A stretch of 64,000 bases of DNA from Torulaspora globosa (GCF_014133895.1 NC_050730.1:434001-498000); one strand, 5' to 3'. Positions 12,165 through 25,000 are shown, counted from the first letter of the stretch. Notes: a model not told the origin generated them from the letters alone. Numbers and translations are program-made.

Positions 12165-12839
12165 ATGCCCGAGGCCGACGACAACTTCATCGAGCCCGAT
12201 GTGGCTGAGACGGCGGTAACGCAAGATCCGGTCGATGGCGTGCTTCCGATATCCAGCAGGGGAACTTTGGACGAATCCATCTTCGAGACTCTTAAGAGAG
12301 ATGTCTTGGGAATCAATGCAAGATTGAAACAGGTTGTGTATCCCCATTTCTTTCTCAGAGGCCAGGATATTAGCCACTACCAGAATGACGCGGGCATCCA
12401 TTGCGACCTTTGGGCGCCCCTGGCGTTCATTATTGTCTACTCTGTATCGGTGTCTCGCTCTAATGCTAGGAGTCTATTTTCGGGGCTGTTTGTCTCTCTG
12501 TGGGCGGCGCTGCTGATAATGGCTGTGCACCTGAGACTGGTTAAACCACATGAGAAGAGCTCACTAGTCTCGTACGTGTCGATGGCCGGCTATTGTCTGT
12601 TTCCGCTCGTCATCAACTCTATTGTAGGGCAGCTCATTTTGCCGGCAGTCTTCAGGATTGGCCATGGAGCCAGCTGGGCTGTCAGGACTCTTTTGATACT
12701 GAGACTATTACTGCTGACTGGGTCAGTAACTTGGTCGATGAACTCGATTCGCATAGTCGCCAAATGCCAAAGCTTTGTGGAGGTCTTCCCACTTGCGCTG
12801 TGCTTTTTCGGCATCGGTTGGCTTTCCGTCATTCTTTAG
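12165..12839 (+). CDS. YIP4: Yip1-domain Golgi membrane protein Yip4
   Basis: Polytopic protein that interacts with Rab GTPases and other Yip1-family members in Golgi/ER vesicle traffic. The ATG at 12165 (MPEADDNF) gives 224 residues; S. cerevisiae YGL198W has 235. The open frame extends nine codons upstream to a TTG inside the SNR52 3' flank, which is not a credible start. A soluble N-terminus of about 80 residues, including a conserved segment KRDVLGINARLKQVVYPHF, is followed by five hydrophobic segments, as in the Yip1 domain. It stands directly before MDS3/PMD1, as in YGL198W/YGL197W. Confidence 0.92.
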   Translation: MPEADDNFIEPDVAETAVTQDPVDGVLPISSRGTLDESIFETLKRDVLGINARLKQVVYPHFFLRGQDISHYQNDAGIHCDLWAPLAFIIVYSVSVSRSNARSLFSGLFVSLWAALLIMAVHLRLVKPHEKSSLVSYVSMAGYCLFPLVINSIVGQLILPAVFRIGHGASWAVRTLLILRLLLLTGSVTWSMNSIRIVAKCQSFVEVFPLALCFFGIGWLSVIL

Positions 12840-13567
12840 CTTCCCCACACATAGTTAGCGCATATAAGAGCGCGCCGTCTTGACGGCGGCTAATTCTCTT
12901 CCACTTGCACAGCTTCTGCCAGTGTAAAAGTTGTCCACCGTTCTCCTTCACAAGAGTTTAACATAACACAACCAGATTCATACTGTGGCCTATAGATCCG
13001 GGATGTTCAAGGGAAGCAAGAGATCGGAGCACGTGAATGCCGCCGTGCCAAAAGGCCAACATATATTATACTATGTGTGTCGTATCGTTATGAATCAGTG
13101 CAGGACATGGTTTTGAGTGCATCGAGTCCTGATGCTTCGTCTTCGATGGGACTCGAAACGCTCTTTGCGGCACGCCACGGGGGAGAAATGAGAGCGCATT
13201 TTACAAAGGCTTGGATATAAAGTGGGCATCATCCATCATAGAAATCCGACCCATACAGTTAGACTAGTGCTACTTCACTGCTCAGCTGTCTCCTTTTAAA
13301 TTGACTGGACTTTGTCACGTTCTGCCAAGCTAGCGAGTTTTCTTGTCAAGACGCGCGGTCTCGTCCGCCTTAATTCATACTGCGCCAAGGATAGATACCA
13401 AAGGACTGTGGAACATAAGGCTATAGGTGCTAGTGAGAGGTAAAGCATTCCTCCCGATAATCTCCTGCTCTACGGGTAGCGAACTGAGCTCTTCAAGCAC
13501 TCGCACGAGACAACTGCTCGACCAGTTCCGGTAATAGGCTCTCTGACTAATAATAAAAAGTGGTCCA
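12840..13567. promoter_or_regulatory. YIP4-MDS3 intergenic region
   Basis: 728 bp without a supported gene. It contains a perfect inverted repeat CGCCGTC-TT-GACGGCG at 12873-12888, a CACGTG E-box (Cbf1/Tye7-type) at 13030-13035, and an 8-bp inverted repeat TCGAGTCC (13122-13129) / GGACTCGA (13149-13156) with a 19-nt spacer. These presumably include the MDS3 promoter. Confidence 0.45.
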
Positions 13568-16500
13568 ATGCATCTGTTGCAGCCATCCTCCTGCAGTTGC
13601 TATAACTTGAAGCTACCAACTCCACCCGCGGCAATCAATTCAGAACCTCTAGATGCGTCGATGAAAAGAAGATATACTTTGGACTGCCGGACAGGTGCCG
13701 CTGTCGAACTTACAAGATCGAATATTTTCGTTCACGGTGGGTTGACTATTCCCTTGAATTTGACGCATGTGAATTCTGTTCAGATTCAGAAAGAGCTTAT
13801 TCTGTATTTTGCCAAAGAAAAGGTTACCGGTAGCTCTTTCAAGAGACTCAGTGATTGGATTAGCTCGGAGACATTCTTTTTGGATCTAATAACAAGAACA
13901 TGGGAACGAGTGGAAACTACGATCGAAGAAGATACCAGAAGCGATGACGATGCACACGACGAGGGTTCAGTTCCGGTGTTCAAAGAGCGACTATATCATT
14001 CGATGTGCTTTGCAGGTTCATGTTTGTACATTTTCGGTGGGCTGGTAGTCTCTCCTGATAGCGGATACGAATTGATTGCCACTAACGAATTATGGAAACT
14101 CGACTTGCAGGCCAAGAAGTGGTCTCTCGTCAGCAAAGATCCACAGATTACCAGGAGATTTACCCATTCTATGCATACGTTGAACGAAGAAGATGACTCG
14201 AAGGATACTAAAATAGTTATTGCTGGCGGGTTAAACAATATTGACAAGCCTGTATACCGCATCGACATTTTTAACGTAACGAAGAACTGTTGGGAAACAG
14301 AAACGAACAGCAGCTCACCTTGCAGGATGTTCGCAAACGTTGAGGGCGAGAAGGTTGCATTAATGAAAGAGTCCAATTATTCCATACTTGTGGAGAATAA
14401 TGAGGCCAAGATACCCAGTCTTGTGTTCTATGCTGCAGAGAAAGAAGGCAGTCCGAAGGGTAAGAACAAGAGTGTGAGCGCCAGTAACGAAGGATCTCCT
14501 ATAGTAGCATTACCGCTTCTGTCCGAGTCTCAGGGAATGAGGATGATCTCTAACCAATCGTCGGTTACTATGGATATGCCATCCAACTTACAGTACCCAA
14601 CTGGTGACTACTTCTGTTATACCATTGTTATGGCTGGATTTTATCCGAATTGTCAGGCTTCGAGTTTCTGCTGCTTCGTATACGACATCCCGTCAGGAAG
14701 ATGGACTAGAGTGAGCATTGATTGCAAAGAAGGCGACATCAATAAGCACCGATTTTGGAAATTATTCGTCTGGCAGTCTCATCATCAAACGATTCTTCTG
14801 GGTGAAAGGAATGACGATGATTTTTTACCTAGTGTGCAGAAGTTTGACTTCCTTCTGACTTTTGGACTTCCAATGATAAGCATATACAATAAAGGAGTTC
14901 GGTCATCTGTTAAGCAGGGGTTCAAAGTGCCGGCACATGAAACTTCTCAAACATCAGACAGCCCATCATCGTTATCCTTTCCTTCAGATAGAAATATTAC
15001 GGTAGGACAAGACGGTGGCGACTTCAGGAAGGCTAGCTACGCTTCAACTTCGACATCTCAGTTCGAAAGTTACATACAATACATTGCGCCTCCAATTGAA
15101 ATGACCTCTATTCGAACAGTCTTCCCGCCTTACGCTATGGTTCTAGGAAAGGATGCCCTGGAGATTTTCGGAAACCCATTATCTGATTTCGAGTTCATCA
15201 CCGACAAAGGAGACTCCATTGGAGTACCGTTGTACCTTCTAAGAAAGAGATGGGGTCGCTACTTTGACATGTTGTTATCACAGGGCTATGTTAGAGCATG
15301 TGCGGAATATGAAAACAGTGGTACACCTTCTGAAATCATCAAGATTTCTCCTTATTCTTCGCAGGCAATGTCCTTTTCTAAGAACTCCGATGTTTCATCT
15401 GCTGGTCCCTTGGACGCTTACTTCACTTCTAAAGGTCAAAGACGAAAATCACTATCGAAAGCACAGGATAAAGTATCGACAGCTGATGAAGAATCAGTTC
15501 CGGCGGAGCATCGTTTATCTCATTTAATGTCCAATTCCTCCACGCCGGCTTACTTCGAAAATGACGACGAGGATCCTGTTTCGCCTCCTGGGTTATCACG
15601 AATGGGCAAAGAGCATTCAAACAGGGATACAAAGACTATTCACAGAATTGGAACCGGTTCCACTACAAGTTCATCCGGTGGAATGGTCTTCAGGGTACCA
15701 TTCCAGGAGAACCCACCGCTAGCCTATAGTGACACTAACCTCGTTAAGCCCCCAGGCGTAGAGGAGAAGAGAAGATCTTCATCGGTCGCTAATGCAGCAC
15801 TGGACTATTTACGGCCTAACCACCTCGTTGACCGATGGCGAAGGGCATCACACCCCAATTCCTCAATATCTTCACCTGAGGATTCTCGATTCCATGGATC
15901 TTCGACACGTTTTGCCCCGCCAAGTGGGCAAAGCTCTAGAAATACTTCCATTACATCTCAGACAAGCTCCGTTTCTTATGTCAGTTCTTCCTCTGACAGG
16001 ATGGGAAATTCGATCTTCGCTCAGGGAGCAGGCACAAGCAATATTGATTCGCCACTAGGTACTATCCTGAACATTGCACTACCTCCTCAGACCAATATGC
16101 CAAATGACCCCCTACCTCCTGTGCCACAAGATGCGACAAACGCTAATAGCAGGCGCAATAGTTTATTTGTCGATTTTGCCCTGTCAAACAGAAGTAGCCC
16201 ATTTTCATCCAGAAGACCTTCTCACGACAGAAGATCTAGCTCTTCAGAAGCCGGTAGACCGCTTGATCAATTTCAGACTTCTTTGGACAGGCAGCTCATG
16301 GAAGATAGAGGGCGCACCGCGGAAGCGGCGTCCGGGCATCATAGGTCATTTTTCTCTAAGCTGAATAGCAGATCAGCAGACTCCGGATCAACAAGCTCCT
16401 CTAAGGTTTCAACTAGTGACGGAAATAGGCTTTCTCTTTGCTCGAACCCTGAGAGCACTGAAAGCGGAGCCTCGGGCCCTCTTGAGTGGGAGCCATTGTT

Positions 16501-18319
16501 GACTCCACGGACTCTTTACATGCCCTGGCCTACAGCCACTGTCAGAGCCTTTGCAGAATTCTTTTTCACTGGCCACGTTAACGGCAAATGGGCCCTCGCA
16601 CCCGTCGTACTCAATCTCCTATTAATGTCAAAAATGTACGAGATTCCGCTACTTTACAATCTGATCACTGAGGTGCTGTACTCAATAGTCGGAAGAAAAG
16701 AGGACAGTTTATACGTCATATGTGCTTCTATGACGGACGCGTTTCATAGCAAGGTAGCCGCATACTGCAATAACGATGAGACTCTTATTCGAAGCTATTT
16801 GGAAGGGGATGAACTGTATACTGAATTGGTGAAGGTCAGGCAGTCATTGGAAAATATTGATAATGGCACATTTGATCTAGATTTAATACAGAAAGTCACT
16901 CGGGCGTTTTCATCTAGTACACACAGAAGTAGTGAGAGTGGCATTGACAAATCTAGCACCGCTGGTACCTCGACCTTCCGCTCTTCGGTTGCCGGCGGGA
17001 ATAATATACCTACTGTGTTCGCAGGTGGACCAAGGGATAGCCAAGATTCTGACGGTTCTCTGGTCTATCCACCTTCGCTCAGTTTTCCGCGCAGAAACCA
17101 ATCAACAGGTGGTGCTAATATGAAATCCAAGAAAAAATCCAGCCTAAGTCAAGAGATTAGCTCCACTCTTAGTGAAATGTCAACGCCAAGCACTGCTCGT
17201 GTCAGCAGCGACACGGCGCTGAACACCATATCCGACAAACTCTCAGAGGAGAGGGAGTCAATGGTCAGCGACGACGACGAGAGCTCTACAAGCAGCAGTG
17301 TCAGCAGCGATCTTTACAAGGAATTGGATGACGAGAACTACGCCACTGACGAGGAGTATGAAACTACAATTATTGACGCAAGAACGAGCGGATACTGCGA
17401 TGATGAGGAGGAGGATATAGAATACCGAAAAAATATCAGTAAGCTTGGCAATATCTCGCAGAAAAACAAGAGCGATGATTCGGCTTCTTCGCAGTCCGAA
17501 TCAGATGGTATAAACTCTGAGTTGGGGCTTCTGTCAATTAACAAAATGAAAAGAAAAATTGCTGGTCAGCTTGACTTAGAAGAGTCAATAGACCCTCTCT
17601 TCAAAACCGGTTTCAATCCTCAAAGCCCTGCAAGGGACAGTCAATCTAGAGATAAATTTACTACTGCTAGCGACTCTGCTCGAGACCGTACAACAAACGA
17701 AGCAACCTCCCCTACCCTGGAAAACTTAGCTTCCCCTAACGCTCTCCCTCCAGTTGACTACGTGATAAAATCAATCGCGCGTACGGCTGCGCTGGTCAAT
17801 TACCCAAGACTGATAGTTAGATGCCTCGATTGCCTCGAAATCTCCAAACGTCTGAGGAGCATTAAAAGAAGACTAGCCGCACATTTCACTAAGCTTGATG
17901 AAGAATGTAGCGTGACTACACCCCAGGAAGTGTTGAAAAGGCGTCTGCTTGACAAGCAGAAATCTGATTCTGCACTGGCGAAAAGTATGTGCACAAGTGC
18001 CTCCTGGAACGTTGTCAGTCAAGAAAAAAAGTCTCCCCAAGCAGAAAAAATTCGCAGTAACTCTGCCATGCCATCGGAACATCAGCTTTCTCCAAAGACA
18101 TCACTGAGTAGAGGAGCCTCTGATAGCCTAAGTGCTGGAATCCTATCGCGAAAATCTCAGTTTAGATTGGGCGGCGACGAGTCGCCTATTGCAGGCGATG
18201 CCCCGATTTTAATGAACCCGGCTTTTATGCCACCGCCGCCAGCAAGCTCTAGCAGAGGGAAAAAGACTTACGGCAGCTCAAGTACTGGCGGGTTCTCATT
18301 TTTTGGCAAAAAGAAGTAA
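13568..18319 (+). CDS. MDS3: Kelch-repeat TOR/cAMP-pathway regulator Mds3/Pmd1
   Basis: Large cytoplasmic regulator that restrains sporulation and starvation responses. S. cerevisiae carries the duplicates Mds3 (1487 residues) and Pmd1 (1753); this single 1583-residue protein represents the unduplicated gene. The N-terminal about 450 residues contain kelch-like repeats with glycine pairs and aromatic residues (FVHGGL, LYIFGGL, IVIAGGL). The middle is a long Ser-rich low-complexity region. A BTB-like conserved block around residues 975-1085 (PWPTATVRAFAEFFFTGHV onward) and a conserved C-terminal segment (PPVDYVIKSIARTAALVNYP) follow. The end is basic and Ser/Gly-rich. It sits between YIP4 and GCN1 (YGL198W, YGL195W), while GLC7 nearby is the neighbour of PMD1. 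The symbol covers either paralogue. Confidence 0.93.
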   Translation: MHLLQPSSCSCYNLKLPTPPAAINSEPLDASMKRRYTLDCRTGAAVELTRSNIFVHGGLTIPLNLTHVNSVQIQKELILYFAKEKVTGSSFKRLSDWISSETFFLDLITRTWERVETTIEEDTRSDDDAHDEGSVPVFKERLYHSMCFAGSCLYIFGGLVVSPDSGYELIATNELWKLDLQAKKWSLVSKDPQITRRFTHSMHTLNEEDDSKDTKIVIAGGLNNIDKPVYRIDIFNVTKNCWETETNSSSPCRMFANVEGEKVALMKESNYSILVENNEAKIPSLVFYAAEKEGSPKGKNKSVSASNEGSPIVALPLLSESQGMRMISNQSSVTMDMPSNLQYPTGDYFCYTIVMAGFYPNCQASSFCCFVYDIPSGRWTRVSIDCKEGDINKHRFWKLFVWQSHHQTILLGERNDDDFLPSVQKFDFLLTFGLPMISIYNKGVRSSVKQGFKVPAHETSQTSDSPSSLSFPSDRNITVGQDGGDFRKASYASTSTSQFESYIQYIAPPIEMTSIRTVFPPYAMVLGKDALEIFGNPLSDFEFITDKGDSIGVPLYLLRKRWGRYFDMLLSQGYVRACAEYENSGTPSEIIKISPYSSQAMSFSKNSDVSSAGPLDAYFTSKGQRRKSLSKAQDKVSTADEESVPAEHRLSHLMSNSSTPAYFENDDEDPVSPPGLSRMGKEHSNRDTKTIHRIGTGSTTSSSGGMVFRVPFQENPPLAYSDTNLVKPPGVEEKRRSSSVANAALDYLRPNHLVDRWRRASHPNSSISSPEDSRFHGSSTRFAPPSGQSSRNTSITSQTSSVSYVSSSSDRMGNSIFAQGAGTSNIDSPLGTILNIALPPQTNMPNDPLPPVPQDATNANSRRNSLFVDFALSNRSSPFSSRRPSHDRRSSSSEAGRPLDQFQTSLDRQLMEDRGRTAEAASGHHRSFFSKLNSRSADSGSTSSSKVSTSDGNRLSLCSNPESTESGASGPLEWEPLLTPRTLYMPWPTATVRAFAEFFFTGHVNGKWALAPVVLNLLLMSKMYEIPLLYNLITEVLYSIVGRKEDSLYVICASMTDAFHSKVAAYCNNDETLIRSYLEGDELYTELVKVRQSLENIDNGTFDLDLIQKVTRAFSSSTHRSSESGIDKSSTAGTSTFRSSVAGGNNIPTVFAGGPRDSQDSDGSLVYPPSLSFPRRNQSTGGANMKSKKKSSLSQEISSTLSEMSTPSTARVSSDTALNTISDKLSEERESMVSDDDESSTSSSVSSDLYKELDDENYATDEEYETTIIDARTSGYCDDEEEDIEYRKNISKLGNISQKNKSDDSASSQSESDGINSELGLLSINKMKRKIAGQLDLEESIDPLFKTGFNPQSPARDSQSRDKFTTASDSARDRTTNEATSPTLENLASPNALPPVDYVIKSIARTAALVNYPRLIVRCLDCLEISKRLRSIKRRLAAHFTKLDEECSVTTPQEVLKRRLLDKQKSDSALAKSMCTSASWNVVSQEKKSPQAEKIRSNSAMPSEHQLSPKTSLSRGASDSLSAGILSRKSQFRLGGDESPIAGDAPILMNPAFMPPPPASSSRGKKTYGSSSTGGFSFFGKKK

Positions 18320-19065
18320 TAGCAGGAAAGGACACTACTACAGGAATTGAATGGCTAAAAGCTTGATCTTTCCGCATTTCTGCACAGAGCGCCATCTTTT
18401 GTTTCCGCGATTACTGTTATCAATAGCAAGCTACCATTTTCGAGTAGTCTCTTCGATACCCGATGGCGAGCCGAATCGTACTGACCTGGAACTCATCTTC
18501 AATTTCATGGAAGCAGCAACAACTCGAACTTACCAGGAAACTGGAGATCTCAGAATACAAGCATTAGATATTAGATAGTCCAGCAAGAACCCGAAGCATA
18601 CGGAGATGGCAACCAGACCATACTCGGGGTCCAGCATTAGTTATCTTCAAGATTTTAAAAGACAGTCTCAGTTGATCCTAATAGCAGCACCGCTATAAAG
18701 GTGGTGAAAACGGCCGCGGTGCAGTCCACATCGACCAGCCCAACTCAAATATCGCTTGATACTTGAGCCAGATGGTAACTCAGCCCCTCCGGGGCACGGA
18801 TGTTTTAAAACTATAACCTATCATCATAGACTGTAATAGTTGATAGGGTTCTTGAGAGTTACAGGAAAAGAATCTTGAAATTGTGGATCGTCCCTTTTAT
18901 AGTACCAAAGTGTAGTTACATACGATGAAAAATTTTAATCCTTTCATAGATCTGGTATACAAAACAAATAGGTTAAATGGCTTAATGAAGGTACTGAGCA
19001 GTAGCCGCCTGGGAATATTGCTAGTGGATAGCTGCTTCATTGCTGAGTGATCCGAGTGCTAGGAC
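18320..19065. other. MDS3-GCN1 intergenic region with palindromes
   Basis: 746 bp. In S. cerevisiae DSD1 (YGL196W) occupies this position; no trace of a PLP-dependent racemase/dehydratase frame is visible here. GCCCC-TCC-GGGGC (18783-18795) and CCTATCA/TGATAGG (18817-18823, 18841-18847) are perfect inverted repeats, followed by an ACA at 18861-18863. The 75-codon frame at 18351-18578 has no recognised family. The GCN1 promoter must lie in the right part. Confidence 0.45.
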
Positions 19066-22000
19066 ATGGCTGCTAATGGTGCCTTTATTTGGGAAAAGTT
19101 CTCCCAAAATATGGTAAGATGTTGCCAATCCTCTATGGTTTCGGTACGGGTCCCCTTTTTGGAGGAATTGCTTCAACTGGTTAATTCAGGAGAATTGGAG
19201 ACCCCCCAATTATCTCAGATCTCTCTCGCTCTCTTAAACACATTTACAAGATACCAGGACTCGAAATCGAAGTCGTTAGTCGTTAAGATTCTAAGCAGCG
19301 TTGTCACGCTAGATAACAGGTTTTTGTCAAGTTACATCGATTTTATTTTGGCACAAGTGGAGAAGTCCCCCGGATCGAAAGCCTTGGTAGATTATCTCAA
19401 TCTGCTAGAATGGCATGATGCATTTCTTCAGATAATTGCCCAAGATGACGAAGTATTCAGAGAACACGTCGGCCGCCTAGTAAAGGCTCACACATTTGCC
19501 ACGTACGGTGCTGAGAGCGTTTTAGATACTCGCGAAACAACGAAAAAAACTCACAGTGAGCGAAATCAACACAGAAGAAGAGTTCGTCATAGCATTTTAC
19601 AGTCAACAAGCAAGGCCTTGGTTTCATCGTTCGCCTTGAACAATGCCGAAGAGCGCTTCAGTCTGATATTGGATATCTTACTCGGCGACAGCAAGAATTC
19701 TTTGCCAGTTTCAGGCGTTATATTACTCATGGGTGCTCTTACCCAGGCCAGTCTTCAGCTGTTGCCTTCTAGGCCTGCAATTCATAACCTGCTTAAGGAG
19801 AAATATGCCGATGAGTATTGTTCTTTTATCGGTAAGGAGGTTGTTCTGGGAAAGGACCCTCCTTCAGTTTTTTCGCTCGAAGTTTGCTTGAAGCCCTTTT
19901 TGCATGAATTCGTCGACGAGGGTAAGCTCAATTCACAGATTCTACCTAGCCTAGAGAAGGCTATCTTAAGAGCTCCCTCATTCGGCTTAAATTTTTCTGC
20001 TGAGCTTTACTCTGGTCTCGATGCACAACAGATAGACCTCCTTCATTTTTTTGTTTCCTCGAAACTAATGCCTCAATGTTTTTCGTCACTGAAGAGTGCA
20101 AAGGAGGAAGTAAAAAATGAGTCCCTTTCTTCTATGCTGACCTTGCTATCCAATGTTACGGAAGCTCAAACGCAGGAGGATGACCTGCTAAGACTGGTTG
20201 ATGAGATTTTCAAGAACATCAAGTCGAACATGAATGCCGAGTATAAAACTATGGCATCTGACATACTTTTTGCCATCCCGACGTATTCAAGAAAAATAAG
20301 CTTGAAAATTTTAACACTCCTGGCCACATATATTTCCAAAGAGGCTAATGAAATATCACTCAGTCATATGCTATGCGCCTTCTTTCTTCACTATTTCAGC
20401 CTGAAGGAATCTGATCCCGCATTGAACAAAATCATCACTGCTGGGCTTGCAGAGAAGAAACTGAACTTAAGGAAAGTGTGGTTTTCCAGTTTCATGAGGA
20501 ATTGCCATATGGCTTCACAGAGCGTTATGAATGAGTTTTCTGATGTCCTGCTTGAATTTTTAACAGATACCTTGGCTCACTGTCAGAGATACGATTTAGT
20601 GAGTAAATGGGCTTGTTTTGAGTTCCTCGATCGTTTATTGGCGTCTGATATGGAAGAGGCGGCACTAAAGGCCCTGACAGCCTTGAAAAAATTACCAGAT
20701 TCAGGTTCATTAGGGCGTTGTCTGCTCGATGTGGCGCTATCAAGAAGTTTACGAGCAGCAGATCGTTTGAGATGTGGCGATATCCTTCAGCGTACCTACA
20801 GAAGAGAGCCCGCACTTATAGGTCAGAGTATCGTTGAAGCGCTAGAGAGTCGAATTCAGGGCAAGGACACCGAATCTCAAGACCCTATTTCTTATGGTTA
20901 TATCACCACCGTTTTGAACGCAATCTCTCAAGAAATTCCAGACAAGAACACCCAAGTTAGGATTCTGCTCAAATTACTTCCGCTGTCGCAATGGAAAATT
21001 CTCAACTTGAAAAATAATTGGGCTGGTCTGGTGGCTAATGCAAAATTGGATCCTGCGAAACTGGTTGAAGAAAATAAGCATGATATCGCTCGCACGTTCC
21101 ATGATGTATTGGGAAATGCAGACCTCGCACAATCGGTGTACGGTCAATGCGTTGTGCAGGCTTTTGCCTATACGTCCTTCGTCAACCCTGCAGTTATAGC
21201 ACCACTTATTAGTGATTGCATTCAATCTGATCTGCGGCCCGATGAGCTATCTAAACATAGCGAGGATGATTTCTTAATATGGGCTGGCAAAGAAGGCGAA
21301 ATGGTTTTTGACGTATTGAATAAAAATTTTCAGCAAAATATCAGTAAGAACTCTAAGGAGTACGAGACGCTCAAGTGGGAGGCCAGCATCAGAAAGAAGC
21401 AAGTGGCGAAGCTGTCCAAGAAGCTTACGAAGGAGGAACAAACATTGGTCAACGAGCAACTGAATAAGGAGTCAACAATACGACGGGAACTATCCAAGAT
21501 ATCATTGAGGCTAACTCGCAGCATAAAGTTAATCAAACAACTTTTGAAAGACGCTGAGCTCGTTGATAATGGCAGCGAAATCTGGTATCCTATTGCAGTT
21601 AGCAAGCTGTTGGCGCTCGCGATAGAACCAAAAGCGAACAAATTAATTAACAACTCAGCTCAAGACGCTTTTTTGGACTTAGCCTCCCTAATATCTGAAC
21701 GTCTCGGTTCAATGCGTTTATTTGTTGGAATAGCCATATTACGAGCTAATCAAGTCCCTAATCTGGAGGAGAGATTCCTGGAAGAACCACTTTTCGAATT
21801 ACTGTCAAGAGTTCTTTTCAGAGTAAAGTTTGTCTCAGGGCAGAATCCTTTGGATTCGCTCACGCTGATTTATTTGTTACCTCTACTAATTAACGTGCTC
21901 GAGGAAGGCAAGCGTGTTGCGATTAAAAACGCGGACAAACCGGTATCAAGAACTGAGTTTGTCGAAGAAGATGAGCAGGAGGAGCATTTACTGCTGGCCA

Positions 22001-25000
22001 TGGAGATTCTATCAGTTCATGCTGATGCTTTTGAAGATTCTTCGATTCCAAGGAAGCCCATCCTTCAAGTCCTCCTTTCACTTCTCAACCTACCTTCAAA
22101 AAGCAAATCTGCTAAAGACTGCTTAAATGCGTTGTGTCAAAGCATCTCAGTGTCTCCAACAGAAGAGGATGTGCAGGTTCTGCTTTCCAGCTTACTTTCC
22201 CCTAGCGACTTCGTGCGCAGCACTATTTTGCAAGTGATTGATAATGAGTTTGAATTGGAACCTATCCTGGAATGCTCTCCAGAGATTTTTATTTGCAAGT
22301 TTGACTCCGACGATTCTAATCGAACCGTTGCTGATTTCATTTGGGACTTTAGCAATTTTAGCGTCTCTAAAGGGCTATTGAATACCCTTCTCACTTTTTT
22401 CGGACAAGCAGACAGTGGTCTGAGACTCTTCATTGCCAAAGCCTATGCGACATCGTCTGAGTGGCTGATGACAAGCGGTGAGATCTCTTTTGATGATAGT
22501 CTTATGTCATTGATCAGATTCTATCTTGAAAAGGCTCAGCCCTTGAAACCAATTCTAGATGAATACGGTTTGGTGGTCGTTTCTGCAGCTGGGAGAAAAG
22601 ATCCCTGGGCAGAGAGAAGCACGGCGGCAATAGCTCTTCACAATCTTGTTCGTTTGGCTCGAGACGGTGAGTCGGTCATCAAGATAGTCAAATTCTTGGT
22701 GCAAGAAGGTGCTTTAGGGGATAGAGAACCCTTAGTGCGCCAGGAGATGAAAGAAGCTGGTGTGGAGATCATTACTGAACATGGATCTCGTTATGTGGAG
22801 TCGTTGATCCCTATCTTCGAACGCTCTTTATCTGCCGAGACAGAGTCAACTATCAAAGAGAATGTAATCATTCTTTATGGGTCGCTGGCAAGGCATTTGA
22901 GTCCTACGGATGAAAGGATCCATACCATTATCAGTAGGTTACTGGTTACGCTTGACACACCCTCCTCTGACGTACAGCAAGCCGTATCAGCGTGTCTCTC
23001 GCCTTTAGTTGTATCTTTCGAATCGAGAGCTGAAGCATACTTGCATGACCTCATGGATAAGCTGCTGAATCCAGCGGTACCCGTAGTCTGTAGGAAAGGT
23101 GCTGCGTGGGGTATAGCTGGTCTGGTGAAAGGCTATGGCATTTCGGCTTTATCTCAGTTCGACATCATAAGAGACTTAATTGAGGCGGCAGAAGATAAAA
23201 AGGAACCAAAGAGGCGCGAATCAGTCGCGTTTGCCTTTGAGTACCTCTCCAAATCTCTAGGAAAGTACTTTGAGCCATATGTGATTGAAATTCTTCCAAA
23301 CATTCTGAAAAATCTAGGAGATTCAGTGCCAGAAGTTAGAGATGCAACAGCTGGGGCTACCCGAGCCATCATGGCGCATACCACAAGTTTCGGTGTCAAA
23401 AAGCTTATACCAGTTGCCATATCAAATCTGGATGAGATTTCTTGGCGAACCAAAAGAGGATCAGTTGAGTTATTGGGTAACATGGCCTACTTGGATCCTT
23501 CCCAACTATCTACCTCTCTTTCAACTATTGTCCCCCAAATGGTGGGTGTTCTAAGTGATTCCCACAAAGAGGTGCGTAAGGCAGCAGACGAGTCACTGAA
23601 ACGGTTTGGCGAGGTTATAAGAAATCCTGAAATTCAGAAACTGGTTCCGGTGTTAATCAAAGCTATTGGGGACCCCACAAAGCACACTGATACTGCATTG
23701 GACTCGCTGATTGAAACCCAATTTGTGCACTACATTGATGGTCCATCATTAGCACTAATTATCCATGTTATTCATCGTGGTATGCATGATCGCTCGGCGA
23801 ATACTAAAAGAAAGGCCTGCAAAATTGTCGGAAATATGGCTATCTTGGTTGACACGAAGGATTTAATTCCTTATTTGCAGCAGCTCATCGATGAAGTTGA
23901 AATAGCCATGGTTGACCCTGTGCCCAGTACCAGAGCCACTGCAGCTCGTGCATTGGGTGCTTTGGTTGAAAAACTAGGTGAGGAACAATTCCCAGACTTG
24001 ATCGACCGTTTATTGGAAAGTCTAAGTGACGAAACAAGGTCTGGCGATCGTTTGGGTTCAGCCCAGGCACTGGCAGAGGTTATATCCGGTTTGGGTTTGT
24101 CGAAATTGGAGGAAATGTTGCCAGTTATATTGGCTGGAGTATCAAGCTACAGAAGTTACGTCAGAGAGGGCTATATGCCATTACTTCTCTTCCTGCCTAT
24201 TTGTTTTGGCTCTCAGTTTGCTCCTTATATCAATCAAATTATTCAACCGATTCTGGCCGGTCTAGCTGATGCAGACGAGAATATCCGGGACTCAGCGTTG
24301 AAAGCAGGCAAGTTAATAGTAAAAAATTACGCTACCAAGGCTATCGATCTACTGCTACCCGAATTGGAGAGAGGAATGTTTGACGAGAATGAGCGGATCA
24401 GGTTGTCCTCTGTACAGTTATCGGGTGAACTTCTCTTCCAGGTCACTGGAATTTCCTCCAAAAATGAGTTTAGCGAAGAGGACGGTGAGTATCATGGTGA
24501 AGTGAGTAAAAAGATGGTTGACGTTCTTGGACAGGAGCGTCGCAACAGAATTCTATCCGCACTGTTTGTTTGCAGGAATGATACCTCTGGAATCGTTAGA
24601 GCCAATACTGTGGATATCTGGAAAGCGCTTGTTCCAAACACTCCGCGTACAGTCAAAGAGATTTTACCTACTTTGATCAGTACAATCGTAATTCACCTAG
24701 CTTCGTCTTCTGAGACCTTGCGCAAGATCGCGGCTCAGACCTTGGGTGATATGGTTCGCAGAGTGGGCGGCAATGCTCTCGCACAAATTTTGCCAACCCT
24801 AACGAAGTCTTTGGAGGAAAAAAGTAGTCCCGACTCTAGACAAGGTGTTTGTATTGCTTTACGTGAGCTCATTACATCTTCCTCTCTAGAGTTACTCTCT
24901 GATTTCCAACCATTGATTGTCGGAATTATACGTGATACATTAGTGGATAGCAGTGAAACTGTGAGACAGGCATCGGCTCAATGTTTCGATGCCTATCAAG

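Noticed and set aside
18351..18578. 75-codon frame downstream of MDS3 as a DSD1 remnant
   Set aside because: No PLP-lysine or other fold-type III enzyme motif is visible and the length is far too short.
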